A stretch of 43,587 nt of DNA, taken from the NCBI GenBank assembly GCA_019423635.1, contig JAHZBA010000024.1, positions 1 through 43,587 of the forward strand. Direction: 5' to 3'. The DNA is from Clostridiales bacterium. Its GTDB lineage: Bacteria > Bacillota > Clostridia > Oscillospirales > Oscillospiraceae. Position numbers and translations under genes: made by a program. Shown piece by piece: positions 28,203 through 35,167 of the stretch. Position 1 is the first letter of the stretch. Each line of letters begins with the position of its first letter. Below the pieces are notes generated by a model, which was not told the origin of the DNA, ran no database searches, and saw nothing but the letters and a program-made list of their open reading frames with translations.

Positions 28203-29354
28203 ATGCGTATCTTTTCCCCTGGAACCCGGCGGCGTCTGCGGGCGCTGGTCCTGGCGGCGGGAACCATCTGGGCCGTCGCCGTCACCGCCGGCAGCGACAC
28301 GGCCGCCGCCGCCATGGCGGCTCTGGGACAGGCCCTGCCCCTGGGGGCCCTGCGGTGGGAGCTGGGGGACCTGTGGGCAAAGGACCAGCTCTCTCCCGCC
28401 GCCGCCATGACGTTGGGGGAGTCGCCGCTGCTGCTGGCGGCCCGGCCCGCGGTGGCGGAGCTGCGGCGGCAGGAGGAGTCAGCCGCTCCCGACGAGGAGG
28501 GGGAGGAGTCCGTCACCGTCCCCGTGGAGGAGACCCCCCTGGAGGCCCCGGAGGCCGCCGACAATGGCGTGGCCGCCCGGACCCTGGTGCCCACGGACCC
28601 CAGCGGCTACACGGTGGTGGGCCGGGCCTACATCAGCAGCAGCCGGGAGGAGCCCCTCTCCGTTCCGGCCATTCAGGAGGGGACCTTTGACGCGGAGCTG
28701 ACGCCGGAGAGCCCCCAGATCCTGATCCTCCACTCCCACGGCAGCGAGGGCTACACCCCCGCGGAGGATCCCGGCATCGTCTGGTCCGGAGACTACCGGA
28801 CCACGGACTCCCGGTGCAATGTGGTGCGGGTGGGGGACGCCATGGCGGAGGCCTTCGCCCAGGCGGGGATCTCCGTGCTCCACGACCGGACCCTCTACGA
28901 CTACCCCTCCTACTCCGGGTCCTACGACCGGTCCCTCTCGGCCATCCAGAGCTATCTCGCCCAGTATCCCTCCATCCGCTTCATTCTGGACGTCCACCGG
29001 GACGCCATTGAGGACGGCCAGGGGAACCAGTACAAGGTGGTCTCCGCCGTGGAGGGCGAGGGCACCGCCGCCCAGATGACCCTGGTGGTGGGCAGCGACG
29101 GCAGCGGCCTGACGCACCCGAACTGGATGGAGAATCTCAAGCTGGCGGTGGCCCTCCAGCAGGACATCCTGACGGAGTACCCCACCCTGATGCGGCCCAT
29201 CCTGCTGCGGAACTCCCGGTACAACCAGCACGCCACCACCGGCTCCCTCCTGGTGGAGGTGGGCGCGGCGGGCAACTCCCCGGAGGAGGCGGCCCTGGCG
29301 GGGCGGCTCTTCGCCCAGCGGATGGCGGCGGTGCTGGAGGCCCGGAGCAAGTGA
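28203..29354 (+). CDS. spoIIP: Stage II sporulation protein P (peptidoglycan hydrolase)
   Basis: This 383-residue SpoIIP is an amidase/endopeptidase that, with SpoIID and SpoIIM, thins septal peptidoglycan during forespore engulfment. It has an N-terminal membrane anchor (LRALVLAAGTIWAVAVTAG), a Glu/Pro linker, and a catalytic domain with ILILHSHGSEGYTP (zinc His), NVVRVGDAMAEAFAQ, YDYPSYSGSYDRSL, FILDVHRDAI, and QHATTGSLLVEVGAAGNSPEEA near the end (catalytic Glu region). ATG 28203 is used; GTG at 28194 lies inside the AGAGGTGA ribosome-binding site. It is 21 nt downstream of the FMN gene, so read-through from that operon is possible besides an expected sporulation promoter. Confidence 0.93.
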   Translation: MRIFSPGTRRRLRALVLAAGTIWAVAVTAGSDTAAAAMAALGQALPLGALRWELGDLWAKDQLSPAAAMTLGESPLLLAARPAVAELRRQEESAAPDEEGEESVTVPVEETPLEAPEAADNGVAARTLVPTDPSGYTVVGRAYISSSREEPLSVPAIQEGTFDAELTPESPQILILHSHGSEGYTPAEDPGIVWSGDYRTTDSRCNVVRVGDAMAEAFAQAGISVLHDRTLYDYPSYSGSYDRSLSAIQSYLAQYPSIRFILDVHRDAIEDGQGNQYKVVSAVEGEGTAAQMTLVVGSDGSGLTHPNWMENLKLAVALQQDILTEYPTLMRPILLRNSRYNQHATTGSLLVEVGAAGNSPEEAALAGRLFAQRMAAVLEARSK

Positions 29355-29358
29355 GGGG

Positions 29359-30294
29359 TCAAAGGTGGGTCAGACCGGTCCGGTAGGAGCGCAGCGTCCG
29401 CTCCCGGGCCGGGTCGCAGGCCTCGTCCAGCCTGGCCAGCAGGGCTTCCCGGTCCCGGGGGAGGCAGCCGGAGACAAAGACGGCGTTGGAGGCGCCCAGG
29501 GTGGCAAACTCCACCGGAATGGTCAGTCCCGCGACCAGCGCCCGCACCTCCTCCAGCTTCTCCACCTCGCTCTCCTCCGCCCAGGCGCCGGCCCGGAGCT
29601 CCCGGTACAGCCGGGACTCCGGGAACACGGTGAGCATGGACGAGCCGATGAAGGCCGGGCGGGTCTGGTTGAAGATCTCCGCCGAGGCGGCGGCGCCCTC
29701 CGCGCCCCGGCCCGCGCCGGGCAGGCCCGCCAGGTACATCCAGCGGTATGCGATCCCCGCCCGGTCCAGGCGGGCGGCCTGGTCCACAATGTCCCGGGGC
29801 GCATAGCCCTTGTCCATGAACTGCAAAGAAGGGCCGTGCCCTGTCTCCACGCCGATGCTGAGGCCCGTGTAGCCCAGCCCTCTCAGGGCCTCCAGGTCCC
29901 CGTCGCTCTTGGCGGCCACGTCCGTCACCCTGGCAAAGCAGCCGATGGTCTCGCAGGCGGGCAAATACTGCCGGATCAGCTCCCCGATGTGTTTCAGCCG
30001 GTCCGGGTGGAGGGCAAAGGGGTTGGCCCCCGTCAGAAAGACCCGGCGGATGCCGCCCTGCTCCGGAAGGCCCTGGAGCAGGGCGGTCAGCTTTCCCAGG
30101 GGGTCGTGGAGGCGCATTTGGGCCTCCCGCAGGTCCGCCTCCACGGTCTCCGGCGGCGTCATTCGGAAGCGGAAGGGCAGGTCCTCATAGAGCGTGCAGA
30201 ACTTGCAGCGGTGCCAGGTGCAGCCCGCCGTCACCTCCAGCAGCAGAGAGCCGGCCTCATAGGGCGGTCTCCAGATGGTTCCCGTATAGTGCAT
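29359..30294 (-). CDS. Radical SAM protein with CX4CX2C motif
   Basis: This 311-residue protein has a radical SAM core with cluster cysteines C25, C30 and C33 (TAGCTWHRCKFCTLY). That is CX4CX2C rather than the classical CX3CX2C, a variant known in some uncharacterised radical SAM families. Other core blocks: RRVFLTGANPFALHP, GLSIGVETGHGPSLQFMDKG, GIAYRWMYLAGLPGAGRG, and SSMLTVFPESRLYRE. No B12-binding or SPASM domain is seen. ATG 30294 follows AAAGGAGTGAG. Convergent with spoIIP, 4 nt apart, and divergent from an HxlR regulator. Substrate unknown. Confidence 0.85.
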   Translation of the reverse strand: MHYTGTIWRPPYEAGSLLLEVTAGCTWHRCKFCTLYEDLPFRFRMTPPETVEADLREAQMRLHDPLGKLTALLQGLPEQGGIRRVFLTGANPFALHPDRLKHIGELIRQYLPACETIGCFARVTDVAAKSDGDLEALRGLGYTGLSIGVETGHGPSLQFMDKGYAPRDIVDQAARLDRAGIAYRWMYLAGLPGAGRGAEGAAASAEIFNQTRPAFIGSSMLTVFPESRLYRELRAGAWAEESEVEKLEEVRALVAGLTIPVEFATLGASNAVFVSGCLPRDREALLARLDEACDPARERTLRSYRTGLTHL

Positions 30295-30316
30295 GGAACT
30301 CACTCCTTTCGTCCGT

Positions 30317-30346
30317 ATCTTAGCAGGGGGCGGCCGCAGGCCGCAA
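30317..30346 (-). promoter_or_regulatory. Possible promoter of the radical SAM gene
   Basis: On the minus strand TTGCGG (30341-30346), 18-bp spacer, TAAGAT (30317-30322). Confidence 0.45.
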
Positions 30347-30443
30347 GTACGGTCTTTTTTCAGCAATAGTCCCTTTTTTCGCACCAATGACTTCCCGCCG
30401 CGGCGCCGGAATGGTATACTTCCCTTATCAGGAGGTGTCTTCC

Positions 30444-30824
30444 ATGTCCGAAAACAAGTTCACCCGTCCGGAGGCCCTGGCCCGCTGCGCCCCCATGAGC
30501 CGGCTGCAGTCGGTTCTGGCCGGCAAGTGGAAAATTCTGATCCTCTGGTACGTGGCCGCCTATGGGGTCCAGCGCTTCGGCCAGCTGCTGCGCCGCCTGG
30601 AGGGCATCACCCAGTCCACCCTGACAAAGCAGCTGCGGGAGCTGGAGGCCGACGGCTTCCTCCACCGGGAGGTCTACCCGGAGGTCCCGCCCCGGGTGGA
30701 ATACACCCTGACGGAGCTGGGGGCCAGCTTCTTGCCGGTGCTGGAGACCATGCTCCTTTGGAGCGAGGCCCATCTGAGCCCGCCGGACGGTGACGGAACC
30801 CGGAGCGAACCTGCCGGAGAATGA
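30444..30824 (+). CDS. HxlR-family transcriptional regulator
   Basis: This 126-residue protein is a single HxlR-type winged helix: CAPMSRLQSVLAGKWKILIL, FGQLLRRLEGITQSTLTKQL, RELEADGFLHREVYPEVPPR, VEYTLTELGASFLPVLETM. The conserved first Cys (C15 in LARCAPM) is the residue used for redox or electrophile sensing in several HxlR members; whether it senses here is unknown. AGGAGGTG (30430-30437) precedes the ATG, and TATACT (30415-30420) is a likely -10. Divergent from the radical SAM gene, which is the natural candidate target. Confidence 0.92.
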   Translation: MSENKFTRPEALARCAPMSRLQSVLAGKWKILILWYVAAYGVQRFGQLLRRLEGITQSTLTKQLRELEADGFLHREVYPEVPPRVEYTLTELGASFLPVLETMLLWSEAHLSPPDGDGTRSEPAGE

Positions 30825-30911
30825 AAAATTCCCCATCCGCCCCTTGTCCCCAGGGTGGATCAGGCCGGCTTACCCTTGCATCCATCGGAAACACAAAACC
30901 AGCTTGGAACA

Positions 30912-30951
30912 TAAAAAAACAGCCTGTCCCGGCGGGACAGGCTGTTTTTTT
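30912..30951. terminator. Bidirectional terminator between HxlR and rpsR
   Basis: AACAGCCTGTCCC / GGGACAGGCTGTT with A run on the left and T run on the right (AAAAAAAC ... GTTTTTTTC). Confidence 0.9.
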
Positions 30952-30957
30952 CACAGA

Positions 30958-31206
30958 TCAGTCGGTGACGTAGGGCAGCAGCGCAATCTGCCGTGCCCGC
31001 TTGATCGCCTCCGTCAGCTGGCGCTGATGCATGGCGCAGGTGCCGGTGGTCCGGCGGGGCAGGATCTTGGACCGCTCAGAGAGAAAACGGCGCAGCTTGG
31101 CGGCATCCTTATAGTCGATGGACTCGCACTTCTCGGCGCAGAACTGGCAAACCTTCCGGCGCTTGCCGCGGGGCCGTGCGGGTCTCGCTTCCCGATCAAA
31201 AGCCAT
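30958..31206 (-). CDS. rpsR: 30S ribosomal protein S18
   Basis: This 82-residue S18 has the conserved core YKDAAKLRRFLSERSKILPRRTTGTCAMHQRQLTEAIKRARQIALLPYV. The N-terminal CQFCAEKC plus the Cys in TGTC gives a potential zinc-binding (C+) form, unlike the Cys-free paralogues. It binds 16S rRNA as a heterodimer with S6. Last gene of rpsF-ssb-rpsR, with AAGGAGG upstream of the ATG. Confidence 0.97.
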   Translation of the reverse strand: MAFDREARPARPRGKRRKVCQFCAEKCESIDYKDAAKLRRFLSERSKILPRRTTGTCAMHQRQLTEAIKRARQIALLPYVTD

Positions 31207-31280
31207 GAGAGTTCCTCCTTATTCAAAATAGGCGCTGTATCCGCCGGCCTCCTCGGCCGCCTGCGGGTACGAATACAGCT

Positions 31281-31727
31281 TCAGAACGGCAGCTCGCCGT
31301 CCTCTTCACCCAGCTCGGCAAACTCCGAGGGTCTGTCGCTCCCGGCGGAGCGGGCCGGAGCCCCGTAGGCCGGAGGGGCGCCAAAGTCCCCGGAGGGCGC
31401 GCCGTCCCGCTTGGAGTCGCCGAAGTAGACGTTGTCCGCCACCACCTCGGCGCTGCGGCGCTTGCCGCCGTCCCGGTCGGTCCAGTCACGCAGCTGCAGC
31501 CGGCCCTCCACCACGGCCATGCGGCCCTTGGTGAAGTACTTGCTGACAAACTCCGCCGTGTTCCGCCAGGCCACAATGTCGATGAAATCCGTCTCCTTCT
31601 CGCCGCTCTGGGACTTGAAGTCCCGGTCCACGGCCAGGGAGAAGGAGGTCACGGCGGTGCCGTTGCCCGTGCGGCGCAGCTCCGGGTCGCGGGTCAGGCG
31701 GCCCATGAGGATGATTCTGTTCAGCAT
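31281..31727 (-). CDS. ssb: Single-stranded DNA-binding protein
   Basis: This 148-residue SSB has an N-terminal OB fold (LNRIILMGRLTRDPELRRTG, SFSLAVDRDF, TDFIDIVAWRNTAEFVSKYF, GRMAVVEGRLQLRDWTDRDG, RSAEVVADNVYF). A Gly/Pro/Ala-rich linker follows, then the acidic tip EEDGELPF that recruits repair and replication partners. It is the main housekeeping SSB by its position between rpsF and rpsR. It starts 11 nt after rpsF with GGAGGA. Confidence 0.97.
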   Translation of the reverse strand: MLNRIILMGRLTRDPELRRTGNGTAVTSFSLAVDRDFKSQSGEKETDFIDIVAWRNTAEFVSKYFTKGRMAVVEGRLQLRDWTDRDGGKRRSAEVVADNVYFGDSKRDGAPSGDFGAPPAYGAPARSAGSDRPSEFAELGEEDGELPF

Positions 31728-31737
31728 GGAGTCCTCC

Positions 31738-32034
31738 TTACTCGTCCTTGCAGACGATCAGAGAACGCATAATCCCGTCGGTGATCCGGAATACGCGGTC
31801 CAGCTCCCGGGGGAAGGACGGCTCGCTGGTGAAGCTCATCAGCACATAATAACCGTCGTTCTTGTAGTTAATCGGATAGGCCAGCTTGCGGCTGCCCCAC
31901 TCCTCCACCTCCACGGCGGAGCCGTTCTGCTCGGCCAGCGTCTGGAACTTGGCCACCAGCGCGGCAGTGCCCTCCTCGCCCTGTGCAGGGTCGATGATAT
32001 ACACGGCCTCGTAATTGGCAGAAACCTTTGCCAT
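31738..32034 (-). CDS. rpsF: 30S ribosomal protein S6
   Basis: This 98-residue S6 contains the signature NYEAVYIIDPAQGEEGTAALVAKF, VEEWGSRKLAYPINYKNDGYYVLM and FPRELDRVFRITDGIMRSLIV. ATG 32034 is chosen (AAAGGAGGTG upstream); the longer frame starts in the leader. First gene of the conserved rpsF-ssb-rpsR operon. In many bacteria the S6:S18 pair autoregulates through a leader RNA; here a hairpin CTCATC/GATGAG is visible in the ~70-nt leader, but I could not confirm the known binding motif. Confidence 0.97.
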   Translation of the reverse strand: MAKVSANYEAVYIIDPAQGEEGTAALVAKFQTLAEQNGSAVEVEEWGSRKLAYPINYKNDGYYVLMSFTSEPSFPRELDRVFRITDGIMRSLIVCKDE

Positions 32035-32111
32035 TGTTGCACCTCCTTTTGGACAAATGGCCCTCATCCTCAGATGAGAGCAAGGATTCCCCGCAAATGG
32101 CGGGCCCTATT

Positions 32112-32139
32112 ATTATATAGGAATCCCCGGGAAAGTCAA
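32112..32139 (-). promoter_or_regulatory. Promoter of rpsF-ssb-rpsR
   Basis: On the minus strand TTGACT (32134-32139), 16-bp spacer, TATAAT (32112-32117). Confidence 0.82.
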
Positions 32140-32191
32140 GAAAAATTTTTCCTGACGGGCACTTTTTCTCCTCCGGTACGGCAAATGCCTC

Positions 32192-32220
32192 TTGCCCTTT
32201 CCGGAATTTTCGTCTATAAT
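32192..32220 (+). promoter_or_regulatory. Promoter of the diguanylate cyclase-PilZ operon
   Basis: TTGCCC (32192-32197), 17-bp spacer, TATAAT (32215-32220), 57 bp before the start codon. Confidence 0.78.
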
Positions 32221-32277
32221 ATCGTAAAGTGCCAGAACAGCGGACATTGATCCTGTCCGAAACGGAGGCTCCAAATT

Positions 32278-33201
32278 ATGGAAAAAGTCTTGATTGTCGA
32301 TGACAGCGTCCTGCAGGCCACCCAATTAAAATCCATCCTGGATGAGGACTACGAGGTAACCCTGGCCCACACCGCCCGGGATGGACTCCGCCTTGCCAGC
32401 TCCGGGGAGTTCGCCCTGGTGCTGCTGGACGTCATCATGCCGGACATGGACGGCTTCATGCTGTTAAAAACGCTCCAGGAGGAGCTCCTCACCCAGCGCA
32501 TCCCCGTCATTTTGATCACCAGCCTCAACGCCATCGAGCACGAGCAGCGGGGCCTCATGCTGGGCGCCGTGGACTATATTGTCAAGCCCTTTCACCCGCT
32601 GATTGTCAAGGCCCGGGTCAACACCCACATCAAGCTCTACCAGTACCGCAAGCAGGTGGAGGATCAGTCCATGACCGATCAGCTCACGGGGGTTGCCAAC
32701 CGCCGCCGGCATGACCACTACAGCGTCGTCAAGTGGCAGGAGGCGGCGCGGCTCCAGGTGCCCTTTTCCGTCTGCATGTTCGACATCGACAAATTCAAGG
32801 TCTATAACGACACCTTCGGCCACCCCGCCGGAGACCGGGTCATCGCCTCCGTGGCCCAGACGGCCTCCGAGCATCTGCGCCGCAGCACGGACTTCTTCGC
32901 CCGCTACGGCGGAGAGGAATTTGTGGCCTTCCTGGTAGGCGACGAGGTGGAGAAGGCCTTTTCTCACCTGAAAAAAATCCGTCAGGCCATTGAGGACCTC
33001 CGGATTCCCCATAATCCCTCCGTGTCCCCCTGGGTCACCGTCAGCATCGGCGGCGTCACCGTGCTGCCCCAGGCGGATACCTCCTATGAGACCTATCTGA
33101 AGATTGCAGACACCATGCTGTACGACGCCAAGCGCTTCGGCAGAAACCAGGTGGTGTGGTCCGACGGCCGGACCAACCACTGGCGGGAAAAAACCATCTG
33201 A
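32278..33201 (+). CDS. Response-regulator diguanylate cyclase (REC-GGDEF)
   Basis: This 307-residue cytosolic protein has a receiver domain at 1-120 with D8-D9, phospho-acceptor D51 (LVLLDVIMPDMDG) and K103 (DYIVKPF). A short helix leads to a GGDEF domain at about 130-295. The active-site motif is GGEEF (211-215), a functional variant, and the product-inhibition I-site RSTD (R202/D205) is intact. So it should make c-di-GMP from two GTP when phosphorylated and be feedback-limited. A PilZ receptor gene lies 32 nt downstream in the same operon. The kinase that phosphorylates it is not adjacent. Confidence 0.95.
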   Translation: MEKVLIVDDSVLQATQLKSILDEDYEVTLAHTARDGLRLASSGEFALVLLDVIMPDMDGFMLLKTLQEELLTQRIPVILITSLNAIEHEQRGLMLGAVDYIVKPFHPLIVKARVNTHIKLYQYRKQVEDQSMTDQLTGVANRRRHDHYSVVKWQEAARLQVPFSVCMFDIDKFKVYNDTFGHPAGDRVIASVAQTASEHLRRSTDFFARYGGEEFVAFLVGDEVEKAFSHLKKIRQAIEDLRIPHNPSVSPWVTVSIGGVTVLPQADTSYETYLKIADTMLYDAKRFGRNQVVWSDGRTNHWREKTI

Positions 33202-33233
33202 TCCGTCCCTGGCAGGGGAGGAGGAAGGACGTC

Positions 33234-33950
33234 ATGGGACTTTTTGATCGTTTCAGAAAAAAGGACCTGCCTCCGGAGGAGGAGTCCGGGGAAGAGGAGG
33301 AGCGCCGAATCTACTCCGGTATGCGGGTGGAGGTCACGACCCCGGAGGGCCATCTGCTCTTCGGCGCCAAGCTCATGAGTCCCTGGAACGGCAAGGCGGA
33401 GCTCTACCAGTTCTCCGAGGGCCTGCACCCCGAGGACCTGTCCTCCGGGGACGGGGAGGCCCAGGACCCGGAGCCCCTGCGGGTGCAGATCCGGGGCTAC
33501 AACGACCGCACCCGGAAGGCGGTGTATATGGAGGGGAGCATCTCTCCGCTGCCCAAGCACATCTGGCACGTGGAGGATCTGGTCATCTGCAAGGAGGGCA
33601 ACGACCGGGCCTTTTTCCGGCTGGACACCAACCTGGACGCGGCGTTCACCCCCTTCGGCGGCTTCGGCAGCCGGGAGGAGCTCCCCTGCAAGCTGGTGAA
33701 CATCAGCATCGGGGGCGCCTGCATCGGCACGGACCACGTCTTTCACGACGGCGACAAGCTCCTCTTGAAGGTGAAGCTGCTGGAGGACCGGGATACCTCG
33801 ATTGTGTTCTGTCAGGTGCTGCGCATCATTGACAAGGGCGGCGGAAAGTTTGAGTACGGCTGCCGCTTCCTGGAGCTGAACGAGACGGATCAGGAGCGGA
33901 TCTCCCAGAACATCTTCGCCGCCCAGCTGAAAAACCGGGGAACCACCTGA
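33234..33950 (+). CDS. PilZ-domain c-di-GMP receptor
   Basis: This 238-residue protein has an N-terminal charged tail and a YcgR-like N-terminal beta domain at about 25-115 (MRVEVTTPEGHLLFGAKLMS ...). The PilZ domain has the binding motifs RAFFR (R125xxxR129) and NISIGG (N156-S158-G161), the [D/N]xSxxG box. Both arginines are present, so c-di-GMP binding is likely. The ATG at 33234 has GGAGGAAGG upstream; longer readings run into the cyclase gene. In the YcgR family such proteins tune flagellar or exopolysaccharide machinery. No such machinery is seen here, so the output is unknown. Confidence 0.9.
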   Translation: MGLFDRFRKKDLPPEEESGEEEERRIYSGMRVEVTTPEGHLLFGAKLMSPWNGKAELYQFSEGLHPEDLSSGDGEAQDPEPLRVQIRGYNDRTRKAVYMEGSISPLPKHIWHVEDLVICKEGNDRAFFRLDTNLDAAFTPFGGFGSREELPCKLVNISIGGACIGTDHVFHDGDKLLLKVKLLEDRDTSIVFCQVLRIIDKGGGKFEYGCRFLELNETDQERISQNIFAAQLKNRGTT

Positions 33951-34066
33951 CGGCGGCCCCCGGAGGCGCGCCTTGACTTTCAGGCCTTCATCCGTCACGG
34001 CTCCGCCGCGACAGCTCCCTCAAAGAGGGCGCCTGAACTGTCTGTCAGAAGTTCTTTGACAAGCTG

Positions 34067-34101
34067 CGCCCCGCGCCGTTTTCCGGCGCGGGGCGTTTTT
34101 T
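34067..34101 (+). terminator. Terminator of the cyclase-PilZ operon
   Basis: CGCCCCGCGCC / GGCGCGGGGCG (11-bp stem) followed by TTTTTTG. The 480-bp gap to spoVAC holds this plus the structured element and REP listed next. Confidence 0.92.
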
Positions 34102-34167
34102 GCCGCGGGGCAGTCTTCTGCCCCTCATATTAGAATCCATTAAAAAGCTTGAAAAGCTTTTGCTATC

Positions 34168-34248
34168 GTCAAAACACTTGAAAATCGGTATTTCGATTTT
34201 CAAAGCAGGCATCGCCTGCCGGCACATATAAATGTACCGTGTTTTGAC
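34168..34248. repeat. 81-bp clover-like structured element
   Basis: An outer 10-bp stem GTCAAAACAC / GTGTTTTGAC (34168-34177 with 34239-34248) encloses three inner hairpins: GAAAATCG / CGATTTTC (34180-34201), GCAGGC / GCCTGC (34205-34219), and ACAT / ATGT (34224-34235). It can fold as a multibranch RNA or cruciform. No gene is seen. Confidence 0.8.
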
Positions 34249-34261
34249 TAGGAAGTCCGGC

Positions 34262-34386
34262 AGCAGGCCCTCTCCGTCACCGCTTTCAGCGGTGCCACCT
34301 CTCCCAGGGGGAGAGGCAAGGTGTGCTGCGGCAAACTTGGCTCCCCCTCTGGGGGAGCTGTCAGCCGCAGGCTGACTGAGAGGGTC
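34262..34386. repeat. REP-like modular repeat
   Basis: CCCTCTCCGTCACCGC...GCGGTGCCACCTCTCCCAGG, matching the first module of the right-end repeats, then GGCTCCCCCTCTGGGGGAGC and TCAGCCGCAGGCTGA hairpins. Confidence 0.75.
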
Positions 34387-34430
34387 ACACTTTGTCAGCA
34401 TGTTTGCTATAGTTTTATTTGAAATTAGGA

Positions 34431-34874
34431 TCATACCAGATGGAAAAGCTGCAAAATCACGCCGTAGATCACGCTGGCCAGGGTGCCGAAGACGATCACC
34501 GGTCCGGCCACGGTGAACATCTTCGCCGCCATGCCGGTCACAAGGCCCTCGCTCTTGAAGTCGATGGCGGGGGAGACCACGGCGTTGGCAAAGCCGGTGA
34601 TGGGCACCAGCGTCCCCGCGCCGCCGAAGCGGGCGAGCTTATTGTAGAGATTCAGCCCCGTCAACAGCGCCGAGAGGAACACCAGGGTGCAGGAGGCGGC
34701 GGTGCCGGCGGCCTCCTCGTACAGTCCCGCCGCCTTCCAGCCCTCCTGAATCGCCTGGCCCAGCACGCAGATCAGCCCTCCCACCAAAAACGCCAGGGCG
34801 GTGTCCTTGACAATCGGGGACTTCCTGGCTTTTTGCTGCACATACTGCTGATACTCCTGTTCAGACATGTCCAT
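34431..34874 (-). CDS. spoVAC: Stage V sporulation protein AC
   Basis: This 147-residue membrane protein of the SpoVA dipicolinate channel is used for Ca-DPA movement in spore formation and germination. It shows a short hydrophilic N-terminus (SEQEYQQYVQQKARKSP) and about four membrane segments: ALAFLVGGLICVLGQAIQEG, CTLVFLSALLTGLNLYNKLA, GTLVPITGFANAVVSPAIDF (the family signature with KSEGLVTGMAAKMF), and VAGPVIVFGTLASVIYGVIL. ATG 34874 is chosen over a further upstream GTG because AGGAAGTG is correctly spaced. The neighbouring spoVAD/AE genes expected in some species are not within the window. A forespore promoter is likely, but I could not read one with confidence. Confidence 0.9.
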   Translation of the reverse strand: MDMSEQEYQQYVQQKARKSPIVKDTALAFLVGGLICVLGQAIQEGWKAAGLYEEAAGTAASCTLVFLSALLTGLNLYNKLARFGGAGTLVPITGFANAVVSPAIDFKSEGLVTGMAAKMFTVAGPVIVFGTLASVIYGVILQLFHLV

Positions 34875-35012
34875 TGGAAACACTTCCTTTCCCCCTCAGT
34901 ATTTCCCGCCGGGAACCGCTCTATGTATCGTCTGCCGTCTCGCCGCTTTGCAGCTGCGGTGACTCGCCGTCGGCGGCGCCGCCGGAATTGTACGGCCTTC
35001 CCCTGGAATTTC

Positions 35013-35041
35013 TTGAAAACGACAGCGAAACACGGTATACT
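35013..35041 (+). promoter_or_regulatory. Promoter of hemW
   Basis: TTGAAA (35013-35018), 17-bp spacer, TATACT (35036-35041); leader of ~120 nt. Confidence 0.7.
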
Positions 35042-35167
35042 GTCAGCATCGTCAAAACCGGTCCGCCGGCTTTGGTGCCGCGGAGACGCCGGGCGGCTGT
35101 ACGGGCGCCGCACCGCGGACAACCCCATCCCCGCTCTAAGGAGATGGCCAGGAAGGAAGCGCGTATC

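Noticed and set aside
34168..34248. tRNA gene
   Set aside because: The four-stem outline is suggestive, but stem lengths, T-loop and acceptor features are wrong.
34045..34434. A 129-codon minus-strand frame between the PilZ gene and spoVAC
   Set aside because: It runs through a terminator, the clover-like element and a REP, and has no ribosome-binding site.
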